This document shows positions 1 to 8,094 of a stretch of 64,000 nt of DNA, one piece after another (within the stretch, counting starts at the first letter, position 1; the number at the start of each line of letters is the position of its first letter). The DNA is from Mesoterricola silvestris. Lineage in GTDB: Bacteria; Acidobacteriota; Holophagae; Holophagales; Holophagaceae. The notes beneath the pieces were generated by a model. That model was not told where the DNA came from, did no database searches, and was given only the letters and a program-made list of their open reading frames with translations. Made by a program: the position numbers and the translations under genes. The stretch covers positions 4,634,001-4,698,000 of the forward strand of contig NZ_AP027080.1 in NCBI RefSeq assembly GCF_030295405.1. The letters run 5' to 3'.

Positions 1-748
1 GATAGGCGTCGATGCGCACCTGGGCGGTCTGGCCCATCTTCACGGTGGGGATGGAGGCCTCGTCCACTTCCATTTCGGCCTCCACTCGGCTCATGTCCGA
101 GATGGTGACCAGCACCGTGCCCGGCTGGTTCTGCAGGCCGATGACGGCCGTCTCGCCCAGTTCGATGCGCTTGGCCGTGACCACCCCGTCCATGGGCGCC
201 AGGATCCGGGTCTTGTTCAGGGCGTCTTGCCCGCCGGCCAGATCGGCCCGGGACTGGCTGACCCGCTGCTGGGCGCCATCGAAGGCGGCCTGGGCCGTGC
301 GCAGGGTGGTGGAGGCCAGGTCGAAATCGCTCTGGGAGATGATCCCGGCCTTGATGTTGGCCGAGGCCCGGGCGAAGTCCTTGCGGGCCTGCTCCAGGCG
401 GGCCCTGGCCGTCTCGAAGTCGTGGGCCATGGCCAGGGAGGCCGAGCGCAGGCTCTCCACCGCCGCCTTGGAGCGGACGTTGTCGATTTCCAGGAGCAGG
501 TCCCCCTTCTTCACCAGGTCACCTTCCTTGACCTTGAGGGCCGTGACCTGGCCCATGACGTTGGCCGTGATATCGACCTTCACCACCGCCTGGATCTTCC
601 CGTTGGCGCTGACCTTGGCTTGGATGTTCTCCCGGGCCACGGTGGCCACCTGCACCGGGACGCCCTTGTCGCCTCGACTGGCGGCGATGCCGATGGCCAC
701 GACGGCGACCAAACCCCCGCCCAGGATCCACATCTGTTTCGGCTTCAT
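1..748 (-). CDS. Efflux RND/MacA-type periplasmic adaptor subunit, N-terminal part (runs off window start)
   Basis: Membrane-fusion protein that would link an inner-membrane transporter to an outer-membrane channel. The visible 249 codons begin MKPKQMWILGGG, a single N-terminal membrane anchor (about residues 5-24). They continue with a biotinyl-lipoyl half ('VKEGDLVKKGDLLLEID', about 70-90), a long alpha-hairpin rich in Ala, Arg and Gln (about 90-165), the second lipoyl half ('RILAPMDGVV') and the start of the beta-barrel. The start at 748 is chosen because AGGAGG lies 8 bases upstream. The C-terminus and any downstream permease or ATPase are outside the window. It resembles the complete adaptor at 61690-63219 in family but not closely in sequence. 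Confidence 0.85.
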   Translation of the reverse strand, partial: MKPKQMWILGGGLVAVVAIGIAASRGDKGVPVQVATVARENIQAKVSANGKIQAVVKVDITANVMGQVTALKVKEGDLVKKGDLLLEIDNVRSKAAVESLRSASLAMAHDFETARARLEQARKDFARASANIKAGIISQSDFDLASTTLRTAQAAFDGAQQRVSQSRADLAGGQDALNKTRILAPMDGVVTAKRIELGETAVIGLQNQPGTVLVTISDMSRVEAEMEVDEASIPTVKMGQTAQVRIDAY

Positions 749-880
749 GTATACGTCCTCCTGGACCTGGGCCCATCCCTAGGAAACGCCCGGACCTCGA
801 CTTCCGTTTAGTTAAGCATGCTACCGGCCATGCCCCGGAGGGAGCCCCTCATTTCACGTCGTTTGGAACATTCATCACTC

Positions 881-886
881 TATAAT
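881..886 (+). promoter_or_regulatory. Candidate -10 element of the MFS gene
   Basis: A perfect TATAAT lies 25 bases before the ATG at 912, in a locally AT-rich patch of otherwise very GC-rich DNA. No good -35 hexamer is seen at 16-18 bp. A GGAG ribosome site follows at about 904. Confidence 0.4.
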
Positions 887-911
887 TTAGAAGTAACAGC
901 CCTGGAGCGCC

Positions 912-2123
912 ATGTCCCGCCTTTCAGAGTCGCTCCGCTCCCTGGAGTTCAGGAATTTCCGGCTCTTCTTCACGGGCCAGCTGGTCTCCCTGGTGGGCAC
1001 CTGGATGCAGAGCGTGGCCCTGTCGTGGCTGGTGTACCGGCTCACCGGGCAGGCCACCCTTCTGGGGGTGGTGGCCTTCGCCAGCCAGGCCCCCATCTTC
1101 CTCCTGGGCAGCTTCGGAGGGGTGCTGGCGGACCGGGTGGACCCCCGCCGGCTGCTGGTCTTCACCCAGGCCCTCCAGATGGTCCAGGCCTTCCTCCTGG
1201 GCTGGCTGACCCTGACGGGCTGGGTGCGCCCCTGGGAGATCATCCTCCTGGCCGTCCTCCTGGGCATCGTCAACGCCTTCGACCTCCCCGCGCGCCAGGT
1301 GCTGGTGGCCAGCACCGTCTCCCGGGACCACCTGCCCAACGCCATCGCCCTCAATTCCTCCATCTTCCACGGCTCCCGGGTGGTGGGGCCCGCCGTGGCG
1401 GGCCTCATGGTGGCCGCCATCGGCGAGGGCTGGTGCTTCCTGGTGAACGGCGTGAGCTTCCTGGCCGCCATCGCGGGCCTGCTGATGATGGACCTTCCCC
1501 CCTGGGTCTCCCGGGACGACCACCCGCCCGTGCTGGAGCACATCCTGGAGGGCATCCGCTACGTGCACGGGAACCGGGAACTGAGGCTCCTCTTCTTCCT
1601 CCTGGGCGTGGTGTGCCTCCTGGGCCTGCCCTATTCCGTCCTCATGCCGGTCTTCGCCGACGGCATCCTCCACGGCGGTCCCCGGGCCCTGGGCCTGCTC
1701 ATGGGCGGCTCCGGCGTGGGCGCCGTGCTGGGCGCCGCGGTGCTGGCCGGCCGCCGGGGCATCCACGGCCTGGAGCGCATCGCCTACCTGGGCGCCACCG
1801 GCACCGGCATCGCCCTGGCCGCCTTCGCCTACTCCCGGGTCCTGTGGCTGTCCCTGGTGCTCATCGTCCCCGTGGGCGCCACCATGGTGGCCCACATGAC
1901 CAGCAACAACACCCTCGTCCAGGTGCTCATCCCCGACGAGATGCGGGGCCGGGTCATGGCCTTCCACGCCATGGTCTTCACCGCCGCCATGCCCCTGGGC
2001 GCCCTGGCCGAAGGCGTCCTGGCCAACCACTTCGGCGCCCCGGCCACGGTGGCCGCCGGGGGCCTGGGGTGCGTGATCGGCGCCTGGTTCTTCGCGGTGC
2101 GCTTCCCGGCGGGGAAGTCCTAG
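912..2123 (+). CDS. MFS transporter, EntS/MFS_3-like exporter
   Basis: A 403-residue carrier with about 12 hydrophobic segments, probably a drug or siderophore exporter in the inner membrane. The N-terminus 'LRSLEFRNFRLFFTGQLVS' and the loop 'GVLADRVDPRRLLV' after the second segment are typical of the EntS-like MFS_3 group. The A-motif-like stretch recurs in the second half as 'DEMRGRVMAF'. The ATG has GGAG 4 bases upstream. It lies next to a divergent efflux adaptor, so both may concern export, but no substrate can be read from the sequence. The second MFS gene of the window (59207-60436) has the same architecture. Confidence 0.85.
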   Translation: MSRLSESLRSLEFRNFRLFFTGQLVSLVGTWMQSVALSWLVYRLTGQATLLGVVAFASQAPIFLLGSFGGVLADRVDPRRLLVFTQALQMVQAFLLGWLTLTGWVRPWEIILLAVLLGIVNAFDLPARQVLVASTVSRDHLPNAIALNSSIFHGSRVVGPAVAGLMVAAIGEGWCFLVNGVSFLAAIAGLLMMDLPPWVSRDDHPPVLEHILEGIRYVHGNRELRLLFFLLGVVCLLGLPYSVLMPVFADGILHGGPRALGLLMGGSGVGAVLGAAVLAGRRGIHGLERIAYLGATGTGIALAAFAYSRVLWLSLVLIVPVGATMVAHMTSNNTLVQVLIPDEMRGRVMAFHAMVFTAAMPLGALAEGVLANHFGAPATVAAGGLGCVIGAWFFAVRFPAGKS

Positions 2124-2135
2124 GAGCCTCAGGCC

Positions 2136-2252
2136 GTGGACCCATCCGGCGAGGCGACGCCCGGCCCCCTGGATGGGATGCTGGCGGCCTGGCCCGGGAA
2201 GGACAAGAAGCACCTGCGGCGGGCTCAGCAGGAAGCGAAGCTCGCCCGGTGA
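2136..2252 (+). CDS. Possible 38-residue basic small protein
   Basis: Not a recognised family. A GTG-initiated frame begins 12 bases after the MFS stop, preceded by AGGAG with a 9-base spacer. It encodes 38 residues ending in a highly charged tail ('KDKKHLRRAQQEAKLAR'). Nearly 90% of its codons end in G or C, like the flanking genes, which argues for coding. It would be co-transcribed with the MFS gene. The charged helix could bind nucleic acid or a membrane surface; this is a guess. It could also be a chance frame. Confidence 0.4.
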   Translation: MDPSGEATPGPLDGMLAAWPGKDKKHLRRAQQEAKLAR

Positions 2253-2678
2253 GGGTCCCCCCAAGAAAACACGGCGGGTTCCCCTCGATAACCCTTGACG
2301 GGGAACACACCGCATCCCCGTTTGAACCCCCTTGGAGTTGCCACCAGCTTGAGGTCATGCAGGTGCCCCATGCCAAACCAGGCACCCCTCACCGAGCAGG
2401 TTGAAGGTATAGACGGCTTGCCCAGGGCGGGCCTGCGAGCCCAGCGAAAAAATCAAACGCTGGGACGCTGAGATCTCGCTGGGGCGCTGGGAAAAGAAGG
2501 GAGAGCGTGCCTGATCCCCCCAGCGCCCCAGCGAGCTCTCTGCGACTCAGCGTTTTGGTTTTTTGCCCCGCTTTGGCGGCGCACAAACCCGTGCGATGCC
2601 AAGAACACTTCCCTGGATCCACCCTGCCCCGAGCCGATGGGATATAAGCCACCCCTGATCGGACGTCACGAACACGCC
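2253..2678. other. Convergent intergenic region with dispersed repeat
   Basis: About 426 bases between the MFS/small ORF (+) and nuoD (-) with no credible gene. It contains the large hairpin of repeat family A (2444-2566). Near 2320-2333 lies a 14-base fragment of family B (atccccgtttgaac), the same as the inner part of the repeat at 17446-17663. An 87-codon minus-strand frame here is explained by the repeat. Confidence 0.6.
2444..2566. repeat. Repeat family A, copy 1: 48-nt inverted arms forming a long hairpin
   Basis: Arms 2444-2491 and 2519-2566 are imperfect inverted copies around a 27-nt loop. The 17 bases next to the loop (core cgctggggcgctggg) pair perfectly. One arm plus loop and flank (about 2400-2500) recurs in opposite orientation at 49478-49575. 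It sits between two convergent genes. It may act as a bidirectional terminator or a REP/BIME-like element. Confidence 0.75.
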
Positions 2679-3890
2679 CTACCGGTCCAGTTCGCCCGCG
2701 ATGATGTTCATGGCCCCCAGGATGGACACCGCGTCGGCAATCAGCCTTCCCTTCACCTGCTCATCGAAGCTGCTGAAGATGGGGAAGCAGGGCGGACGCA
2801 CATGGATGCGGTACGGGGCCTTGGTTCCGTCGGAGACCAGGTAGAAGCCCAGCTCGCCGTTGGCGGCCTCCGTGGCGCTGTACACCTCGCCCACCGGCAT
2901 GTCGATGCCGTGCATGATGAGCTTGAAGTGGTGGATCAGGCTCTCCATGCGGGTGTAGACCTTCTCCTTGGGAGGGAGCGCGATCTTGTAGTCGTCGATG
3001 ATGACGGGGCCCGGGCCGATCTCCTTGAGCTTGTCCAGGCACTGGCGGATGATGCGGAAGGACTGGCGCATCTCCTCGGTGCGCACCAGGTAGCGGTCGT
3101 ACACGTCGCCGGTGGTGCCCACGGGCACGTCGAAGTCGTAGGTCTCGTAGTCCAGGTAGGGCTGGCCCACGCGCAGGTCCTGGGCGACGCCGGCGGCGCG
3201 CAGGCAGGGCCCGGTGTAGCCCCAGGAGATGGCGTTCTCGGGGGTGATGGCGCCCACGCCCTTGGTGCGGTCGGCCCAGATGGGGTTGTGGGTGAGCAGG
3301 CGCTCCATTTCGTCCACGGCCCGGGGGCAGCTGTCCAGGAACTGCTCGCAGAGGGGCTCGAACTCCGGCGGGATGTCCCGGAACAGGCCGCCGATGCGGG
3401 TGAAGCTGGAATGCAGGCGCTGGCCGGCCATCATCTCGAACAGGTCGTAGATGGTCTCCCGCTCCTTGAAGAGGTACAGGAAGGCGGTGAAGGCCCCGAT
3501 GTCCACGGCGTTGATGCCGATGCACACCAGGTGGTCCCCGATGCGGGCCAGCTCGGAGCAGAGCACGCGCAGGACCCGGCTCCGGGGCGGGTCCTGGATG
3601 CCCAGGAGCTTTTCCACCGCCAGGGTGTAGCCCACGTTGTTCATGAGGGAGCTGCAGTAGTTCAGGCGGTCCGTGAGGGGGATGAACTGCTGGTAGGTGA
3701 GGTTCTCCCCCAGCTTCTCCACGCCCCGGTGCAGGTAGCCGATCTGGGGGGTGGCCTTCACGATGACCTCGCCCTCCAGTTCCAGGACGATGTGCAGGGT
3801 GCCGTGGGTCACGGGGTGGGAGGGACCCATATTGACGATCATGCGATCGGAGTCGGAGGTGCGGGCGTGTTCCACGTTCAGCTCAGCCAT
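2679..3890 (-). CDS. nuoD: NADH-quinone oxidoreductase subunit D (49 kDa)
   Basis: Quinone-site subunit of respiratory complex I, in the peripheral arm facing the membrane. Its 403 residues match the family throughout: '[22 protein letters not shown]' region near the start with the quinone-pocket His pair, '[10 protein letters not shown]', 'NYCSSLMNN', '[10 protein letters not shown]', and the C-terminal '[16 protein letters not shown]'-type end. The ATG overlaps the nuoC stop by 8 bases, so translation is probably coupled. It is the last gene of the nuoABCD cluster; nuoE and nuoF do not follow, and a repeat-bearing convergent gap comes next. Confidence 0.97.
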   Translation of the reverse strand: MAELNVEHARTSDSDRMIVNMGPSHPVTHGTLHIVLELEGEVIVKATPQIGYLHRGVEKLGENLTYQQFIPLTDRLNYCSSLMNNVGYTLAVEKLLGIQDPPRSRVLRVLCSELARIGDHLVCIGINAVDIGAFTAFLYLFKERETIYDLFEMMAGQRLHSSFTRIGGLFRDIPPEFEPLCEQFLDSCPRAVDEMERLLTHNPIWADRTKGVGAITPENAISWGYTGPCLRAAGVAQDLRVGQPYLDYETYDFDVPVGTTGDVYDRYLVRTEEMRQSFRIIRQCLDKLKEIGPGPVIIDDYKIALPPKEKVYTRMESLIHHFKLIMHGIDMPVGEVYSATEAANGELGFYLVSDGTKAPYRIHVRPPCFPIFSSFDEQVKGRLIADAVSILGAMNIIAGELDR

Positions 3891-4380
3891 TGAGGGATCT
3901 CGCGTCGGGGGCGTAGGAGGCGCCGATGTCCTGGCTGCAGAAGGCGTCGCCGCCGTCCAGGGGGTAGTCCTTGCGCAGGGGGTGCCCGGGGTAGTCCTCC
4001 CACATGAGCAGGCGCCGGGGGTCCGGATGGCCCTCGAAGGGGATCCCGAACATGTCCGCCACCTCCCGCTCGGACCAGTCCGCGGACTTGAAGCGGCTCA
4101 CCAGGCTGGGCACGGACTCCTGGTCGGCCACGCGCACCTTGAGGCGCAGCCGCTCCTGGCTCGTGAGGTTCAGCAGGTGGTACACCACGTCGAAGCGGGG
4201 GTCCCGCTGGCCGCCGTCCACCGCCGTGACGTCCATGAGCTGCTGGTAGCCTTCCCGGAAGATGAAATCCACCACCTCCAGGAGCCGGGACCGGTCCACC
4301 ACGACGGTCCGGTCCCCCCGGAAGGCGTGCCGGTCCAGGATGGCTCCGGGGAGCTGTTCGTCGATGCGTTCGATCACCAT
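3883..4380 (-). CDS. nuoC: NADH-quinone oxidoreductase subunit C (30 kDa)
   Basis: Peripheral-arm subunit of complex I, here a separate 165-residue protein and not fused to NuoD. The 30-kDa signature is visible as '[20 protein letters not shown]' (about residues 103-123), followed by '[18 protein letters not shown]'. The start at 4380 (MVIERIDEQ) is four bases after the nuoB stop. Longer upstream readings of this frame run inside nuoB and are not real. The 3' end overlaps nuoD by 8 bases. Confidence 0.95.
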   Translation of the reverse strand: MVIERIDEQLPGAILDRHAFRGDRTVVVDRSRLLEVVDFIFREGYQQLMDVTAVDGGQRDPRFDVVYHLLNLTSQERLRLKVRVADQESVPSLVSRFKSADWSEREVADMFGIPFEGHPDPRRLLMWEDYPGHPLRKDYPLDGGDAFCSQDIGASYAPDARSLNG

Positions 4381-4384
4381 GCGC

Positions 4385-4993
4385 TCACCAGATCTTCTGT
4401 TCGCCGTTCTGCCCAGCGGCCAGCACCATCTCCCGGACCACCTGGTGGTTGGTAAGGCCGCGTTCCAGCTGGAGCTGCTCCTGCCGGTCCATGGACGCGT
4501 AGAACTGCTCGATGTGCTCCCGGCGGCCCTGGAGGGTCTCCTTCTCGATCTTCTTCTGGAGCTGCATGGCCCCGAAGATGATGGATTCGGGGCGGGGCGG
4601 GCAGCCGGGGACGTACACGTCCACGGGGACCACCCGGTCGATGCCCTGGAGGGTCGCATAGGTGCGGTACATGCCCCCGGAGGAGGCGCAGACGCCCACG
4701 GAAACCACCCACTTTGGCTCGGCCATCTGGGCGTACACCTGCCGCAGGATGGGAGCCTGCTTGTTCGTGATGGTGCCCAGCACCAGGAGCATGTCCGACT
4801 GCCGGGGGGAGAAGCGCAGGGCCTCGGCCCCGAACCGGGAGAAGTCGTAGCGGGAGGCCATCATGGACATGAATTCGATGGCGCAGCAGGCGGTGCCGAA
4901 GGGCAGCGGCCAGAGGCTGTTCTTGCGGGCCCAGTTCACCACGGCGTCCAGCCGCGTGGTCATCACCGTATCGTCGAGGTTGATGCCGGCCAT
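4385..4993 (-). CDS. nuoB: NADH-quinone oxidoreductase subunit B (PSST)
   Basis: Carries iron-sulfur cluster N2, which hands electrons to quinone. In this 202-residue protein the four cluster ligands are visible as tandem C36-C37 ('GTACCAIEF'), C102 ('GVCASSGG') and C131 ('PGCPPRPE'). The start at 4993 is one base after the nuoA stop; an internal Met at residue 11 is the alternative. It lies in the tight nuoABCD operon. The C-terminus is about 40 residues longer than the minimal family core and is rich in Gln and Glu. Confidence 0.97.
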   Translation of the reverse strand: MAGINLDDTVMTTRLDAVVNWARKNSLWPLPFGTACCAIEFMSMMASRYDFSRFGAEALRFSPRQSDMLLVLGTITNKQAPILRQVYAQMAEPKWVVSVGVCASSGGMYRTYATLQGIDRVVPVDVYVPGCPPRPESIIFGAMQLQKKIEKETLQGRREHIEQFYASMDRQEQLQLERGLTNHQVVREMVLAAGQNGEQKIW

Positions 4994-4994
4994 G

Positions 4995-5378
4995 TCAGCG
5001 CTCCCAGTCCAGGGCGCCCCTGCCCCACGCGTAAACGTAGCCCACCAGGAGGGTGGCCACGAAGCTCACCCCGGCCCAGAAGGTCCAGAGGTGCGCCTTG
5101 AACTGCACGGCCCAGGGCAGGAGGAAGGCGGCTTCCACGTCGAAGAGGATGAAGAGCATGGCCACCAGGTAGAACTTCACGCTGTAGCGGTGGCGGGCCC
5201 CGGCCTGGAGGGGGGGGGCGCCGCATTCGTAGGGGGTAAGCTTGTGCCCCTTGGGGTTGTCCGGCTTCAGCAGCCCGGGGAGGATCCTTCCGGACACCAC
5301 GAGGATCGCCGCCCCCACCAGGGCCGAGAGGATGAGCAGGAGCAGGATCGGGATGAAATAGGAGACGGGTTCGGTCAT
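4995..5378 (-). CDS. nuoA: NADH-quinone oxidoreductase subunit A
   Basis: Small membrane subunit of complex I, 127 residues with three hydrophobic segments (about 8-30, 70-92 and 97-118). The conserved loop 'YECGAPPLQ' (C52) and '[20 protein letters not shown]' are hallmark sequences of the family. It is the first gene of nuoABCD. The intergenic region upstream is shared with the divergent SPOR-domain gene and is only 85 bases long. Confidence 0.96.
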   Translation of the reverse strand: MTEPVSYFIPILLLLILSALVGAAILVVSGRILPGLLKPDNPKGHKLTPYECGAPPLQAGARHRYSVKFYLVAMLFILFDVEAAFLLPWAVQFKAHLWTFWAGVSFVATLLVGYVYAWGRGALDWER

Positions 5379-5410
5379 GGAGGGTTCCGGGGCGGCGTGG
5401 CGCCTCAGAG

Positions 5411-5416
5411 ATCATA
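5411..5416 (-). promoter_or_regulatory. Candidate -10 element for nuoABCD
   Basis: On the minus strand this reads TATGAT, 32 bases before the nuoA ATG. No convincing -35 hexamer was found at the expected distance, so this is only a weak assignment within the short divergent region. Confidence 0.25.
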
Positions 5417-5450
5417 GCGTCATCCTCCCGATATTGGCCCCGGTACTCGT

Positions 5451-5456
5451 TATAAT
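5451..5456 (+). promoter_or_regulatory. Perfect -10 (TATAAT) placed for a leaderless mRNA
   Basis: TATAAT is followed by seven C residues and then directly by the ATG of the SPOR-domain gene at 5464. A start site 6-8 bases after the -10 would fall on or next to the A of the ATG. There is no Shine-Dalgarno sequence, consistent with a leaderless transcript. Confidence 0.5.
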
Positions 5457-5463
5457 CCCCCCC

Positions 5464-6036
5464 ATGGCCGCCCGTGATTCCCAGACCGTCGTTTTGAGCC
5501 GTCAGGCCATCCTCCTGGTTACGGCGGTGGGCGTGGGCCTCCTGACCCTCTCCTATGTGCTGGGGGTCCAGGTGGGCAAGCAGAGCGCGGCCCTGCGGCG
5601 CCCCCTTTCCCGGGACGCCGGCGAGGAACTGGAGGAGCTCCCCGCCACCATGGCCGACCAGCTCAAGGCCCTGGAGCAGTCCGGCTCCGGCACGGGCTTC
5701 GAGAAGCCCCAGGAGCCCAAGGCCCCCGAGGCCGCCCCCCCCAAGGCGGCCGAGCCTCCCAAGGCCGAGGTCCCCAAGCCCGAACCCAAGAAGCCCGACG
5801 CCCCCCGGAAGGACGACGGCCACTGGACCCTGCAACTGGTTTCCACCCCCGACGCCGCCGAGGCCCGGACCGTTTCCGGCAAGGCCCGGGCCGCGGGCTT
5901 CAAGACGGAGACCGTTTCCGAAAAGGGCCTCTACAAGGTCCGCCTGACCTCCCCCACGGGCCGCGACGCCGCCGACGCCTCCATGCAGAAGCTGAAGAGC
6001 CACGGATTCAAGCCTTTCGCCATCAAGGTGGATTGA
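5464..6036 (+). CDS. SPOR-domain membrane protein
   Basis: A 190-residue protein with an N-terminal cytoplasmic stub, one membrane segment (about residues 16-36, 'ILLVTAVGVGLLTLSYVLGV'), a Pro/Lys/Glu/Ala-rich periplasmic linker (about 60-115) and a C-terminal SPOR domain (about 118-190, 'HWTLQLVSTPDAAEARTV'). SPOR domains bind denuded glycan strands at the division septum, so a role in cell division or envelope maintenance is likely. The ATG at 5464 is preceded by TATAAT and seven C with no ribosome site. The stop codon overlaps the start of the next gene by one base. Confidence 0.8.
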   Translation: MAARDSQTVVLSRQAILLVTAVGVGLLTLSYVLGVQVGKQSAALRRPLSRDAGEELEELPATMADQLKALEQSGSGTGFEKPQEPKAPEAAPPKAAEPPKAEVPKPEPKKPDAPRKDDGHWTLQLVSTPDAAEARTVSGKARAAGFKTETVSEKGLYKVRLTSPTGRDAADASMQKLKSHGFKPFAIKVD

Positions 6037-7508
6037 TGAAGAACATCATCCCGTCCCTGCTGCCGGTTCCGCGCTTCATCGAACAGGGGGAGCAGGTGCA
6101 CCTGCCCCATGCCCGCATGGTCTTCCCTCTGCGCAACATCCACTTCCGGGACGTGCGGGCCGTGGGCTTCGACATGGACTACACCCTGAGCCATTACAAG
6201 TCCCCGGAAATCGAGGAGCTGGCGTACTGCCACTCCGTTCGTCTCCTGGTGGCCGAGAAGGGCTACCCCGCCTGGCTCCTGGACACCCACTTCGACCCGG
6301 CCTTCGCCATCCGCGGCCTGGTGCTGGACGGGGCCCGGGGCAACCTCCTGAAACTGGACAGCGCCCGGCAGGTGGTGCGGGCCTGCCATGGCAGCCGGCC
6401 CTTGACCCGGGAGGAGGTGGACGCCGTGTACGGCCGCCGGCGGCTCGTGTCCCGGGCCGGAGCCTACCGGAGCATCGACACCCTCTTCGAGATCCCCGAA
6501 TGCCACCTGTACGCGGTGCTGGTGGACGCCCTGGACCGGGGCGACCTCCCGGGCCTGGACTTCCTCGGCATCTTCCAGGACGTGCGCTGGGCCATCGACT
6601 CGGCCCACCGCAACGGCGTGATGAAGGCCGAGATCCTGGCCAACCGGGACCTGTACATCCTCCGGGACCCGGACCTGCCCACGGCCCTGGACCGCTGGAA
6701 GCGGGCCGGCAAGAAACTTTTCGTGGTGAGCAACAGCGAATGGACCTTCACCGAGGGGGTCCTCAGCTTCCTCCTGGACGGCCAGGACCCCGCCCGCCCC
6801 CTGTGGACCGACTACTTCGATCTGGTCGTCGTGAGCTCCCGGAAGCCCGTTTTTTTCCTGGAAACGCAACCGGCCGAACCGCTTCCGGGGCAAAAGGCCG
6901 CCTATTCCGGAGGTAATGCACTCTGGATGGAGGAATTGCTGGATGCCAGGGGAGAGGAGATCCTCTACGTGGGGGACCATATCTACGGCGATATCCTCCG
7001 GTCCAAAAAGAATGTTTCCTGGCACACCATGCTGCTCATCCCGGAATTGGCCTGGCAACTTGAGCAACTGGAAGAACAGGCGACCGAATTGCAGGAATTC
7101 CTTCGTCTGGAGTCCGCCCGCCGGAAATCGGAGATCCGGGCCTCCCTCCTTGAGAACTTATATGAAAGAAACAGGGAACATCGCCACCTCCTCGCCCCGG
7201 TGGTTTCCCATGAGGCCCTCCAGGCTTTGGACTTGGAAGCCGGGGCCATGAAAGGCGAAATTGACGCTTCACGAAAGGCCACCCAGCTCCAGGCCCAGGA
7301 AATCATGAGGCTGGATGCCCGGCTGGAATCAACCTTCAATGCCCGATGGGGCTCCATTTTCCGTGACGGATATGAACAAACCCGTTTCGCGGATCAAATT
7401 CAAACGTATGCTTGCGCATATACCGGGCGAATCAGTAATCTGTACCTGGTAGATCCCTCCACCGCTCTTTATGCGCCGGTGCCGACGCTTCCGCACGAAC
7501 GGATCTGA
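6036..7508 (+). CDS. HAD-IG family 5'-nucleotidase (cN-II-like)
   Basis: A 490-residue haloacid dehalogenase-superfamily hydrolase related to cytosolic purine 5'-nucleotidase II, predicted to dephosphorylate nucleoside monophosphates. The catalytic motif is 'GFDMDYTL' with nucleophile D46 and acid D48. Motif II is seen in 'VVSNSEWTF' (about 228-236) and motif IV in 'YVGDHIYGD' (about 310-318). A Glu/Gln-rich coiled-coil-like tail covers about 335-450. The ATG overlaps the previous stop (TGATG). From about 6840 to the end codons are less GC-rich than in the first part and the neighbours. Confidence 0.85.
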   Translation: MKNIIPSLLPVPRFIEQGEQVHLPHARMVFPLRNIHFRDVRAVGFDMDYTLSHYKSPEIEELAYCHSVRLLVAEKGYPAWLLDTHFDPAFAIRGLVLDGARGNLLKLDSARQVVRACHGSRPLTREEVDAVYGRRRLVSRAGAYRSIDTLFEIPECHLYAVLVDALDRGDLPGLDFLGIFQDVRWAIDSAHRNGVMKAEILANRDLYILRDPDLPTALDRWKRAGKKLFVVSNSEWTFTEGVLSFLLDGQDPARPLWTDYFDLVVVSSRKPVFFLETQPAEPLPGQKAAYSGGNALWMEELLDARGEEILYVGDHIYGDILRSKKNVSWHTMLLIPELAWQLEQLEEQATELQEFLRLESARRKSEIRASLLENLYERNREHRHLLAPVVSHEALQALDLEAGAMKGEIDASRKATQLQAQEIMRLDARLESTFNARWGSIFRDGYEQTRFADQIQTYACAYTGRISNLYLVDPSTALYAPVPTLPHERI

Positions 7509-7562
7509 CTTCTTTTTCACAGCCAGCTTCCGGGTCGGCCTTGGAACAAAGCTCCACCTCTT

Positions 7563-7591
7563 TTCATCAAAGGGTCGTGCCGTTGCATAAT
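7563..7591 (+). promoter_or_regulatory. Candidate sigma-70 promoter of the XRE regulator
   Basis: TTCATC (7563-7568), a 17-base spacer and CATAAT (7586-7591) precede the XRE-type gene. The predicted start lies near 7598, about 40 bases before the chosen start codon. Because the gene encodes a DNA-binding protein, autoregulation here is plausible but not shown. Confidence 0.4.
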
Positions 7592-7637
7592 GTGGGGCAT
7601 TTAAGTCAATCTTAGGACGACAGTAGGAGTGATCAAA

Positions 7638-8090
7638 TTGAAGCGATTCGATTCCAATTCCGACGCCCCGCTCTCCGTCTCCTCGCTGGGAGACCGCATC
7701 AAGGCCGTCCGCCTCACCTGGCGATGGTCCCAGGAGGAGATGGCCGAAGCCCTGCGCGTTGACCAGGCCTCCATATCGTTCTGGGAACGGGACAAGATCA
7801 AGCCTTCCGGGTCCGCCATCGTGGCCCTGGCCTCCCTGTTCCGCACCAGCACCGACGCCCTGGAGGAGGGCACGGGGTTCCGCATCCCGGACCCCCCCTC
7901 CCACCCCGAATCCGCCAAGGTGGACCGGGAGTTCCCCCGCAGCGTCAGCCTCCCCGCCGGCAGCGAGGACGTGGTGATGGTGGTGGACCTGGCCGACGGG
8001 TCCTCCAAGGGCAAGCAGCTGTCCGAAGCCATGATGAGCCTCGTCCAGGGGGTCAAGGACAGCCGCCGCGTCTGGGTGGTCCTGGAGTAG
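7638..8090 (+). CDS. XRE-family helix-turn-helix transcriptional regulator
   Basis: About 150 residues. An N-terminal Cro/C1-type helix-turn-helix occupies about residues 15-70 ('LGDRIKAVRLTWRWSQEEMAEALRVD' region, recognition helix 'QASISFWERDKIKPS'). The C-terminal half (about 85-150) has no recognised effector domain; it contains 'DVVMVVDLADGSSKGKQLSEAM'-like sequence. The TTG at 7638 is chosen because AGGAG (7625-7629) lies 8 bases upstream. The in-frame GTG at 7629 overlaps that ribosome site. The gene converges on the LPP20-like gene with only four bases between stops. Confidence 0.75.
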   Translation: MKRFDSNSDAPLSVSSLGDRIKAVRLTWRWSQEEMAEALRVDQASISFWERDKIKPSGSAIVALASLFRTSTDALEEGTGFRIPDPPSHPESAKVDREFPRSVSLPAGSEDVVMVVDLADGSSKGKQLSEAMMSLVQGVKDSRRVWVVLE

Positions 8091-8094
8091 GTGA

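Noticed and set aside
2389-2652. An 87-codon minus-strand frame similar to a frame at 49341-49730
   Set aside because: The two translated frames share 'LLFPAPQR' because they read the same DNA repeat. No ribosome site or family supports either as a protein.
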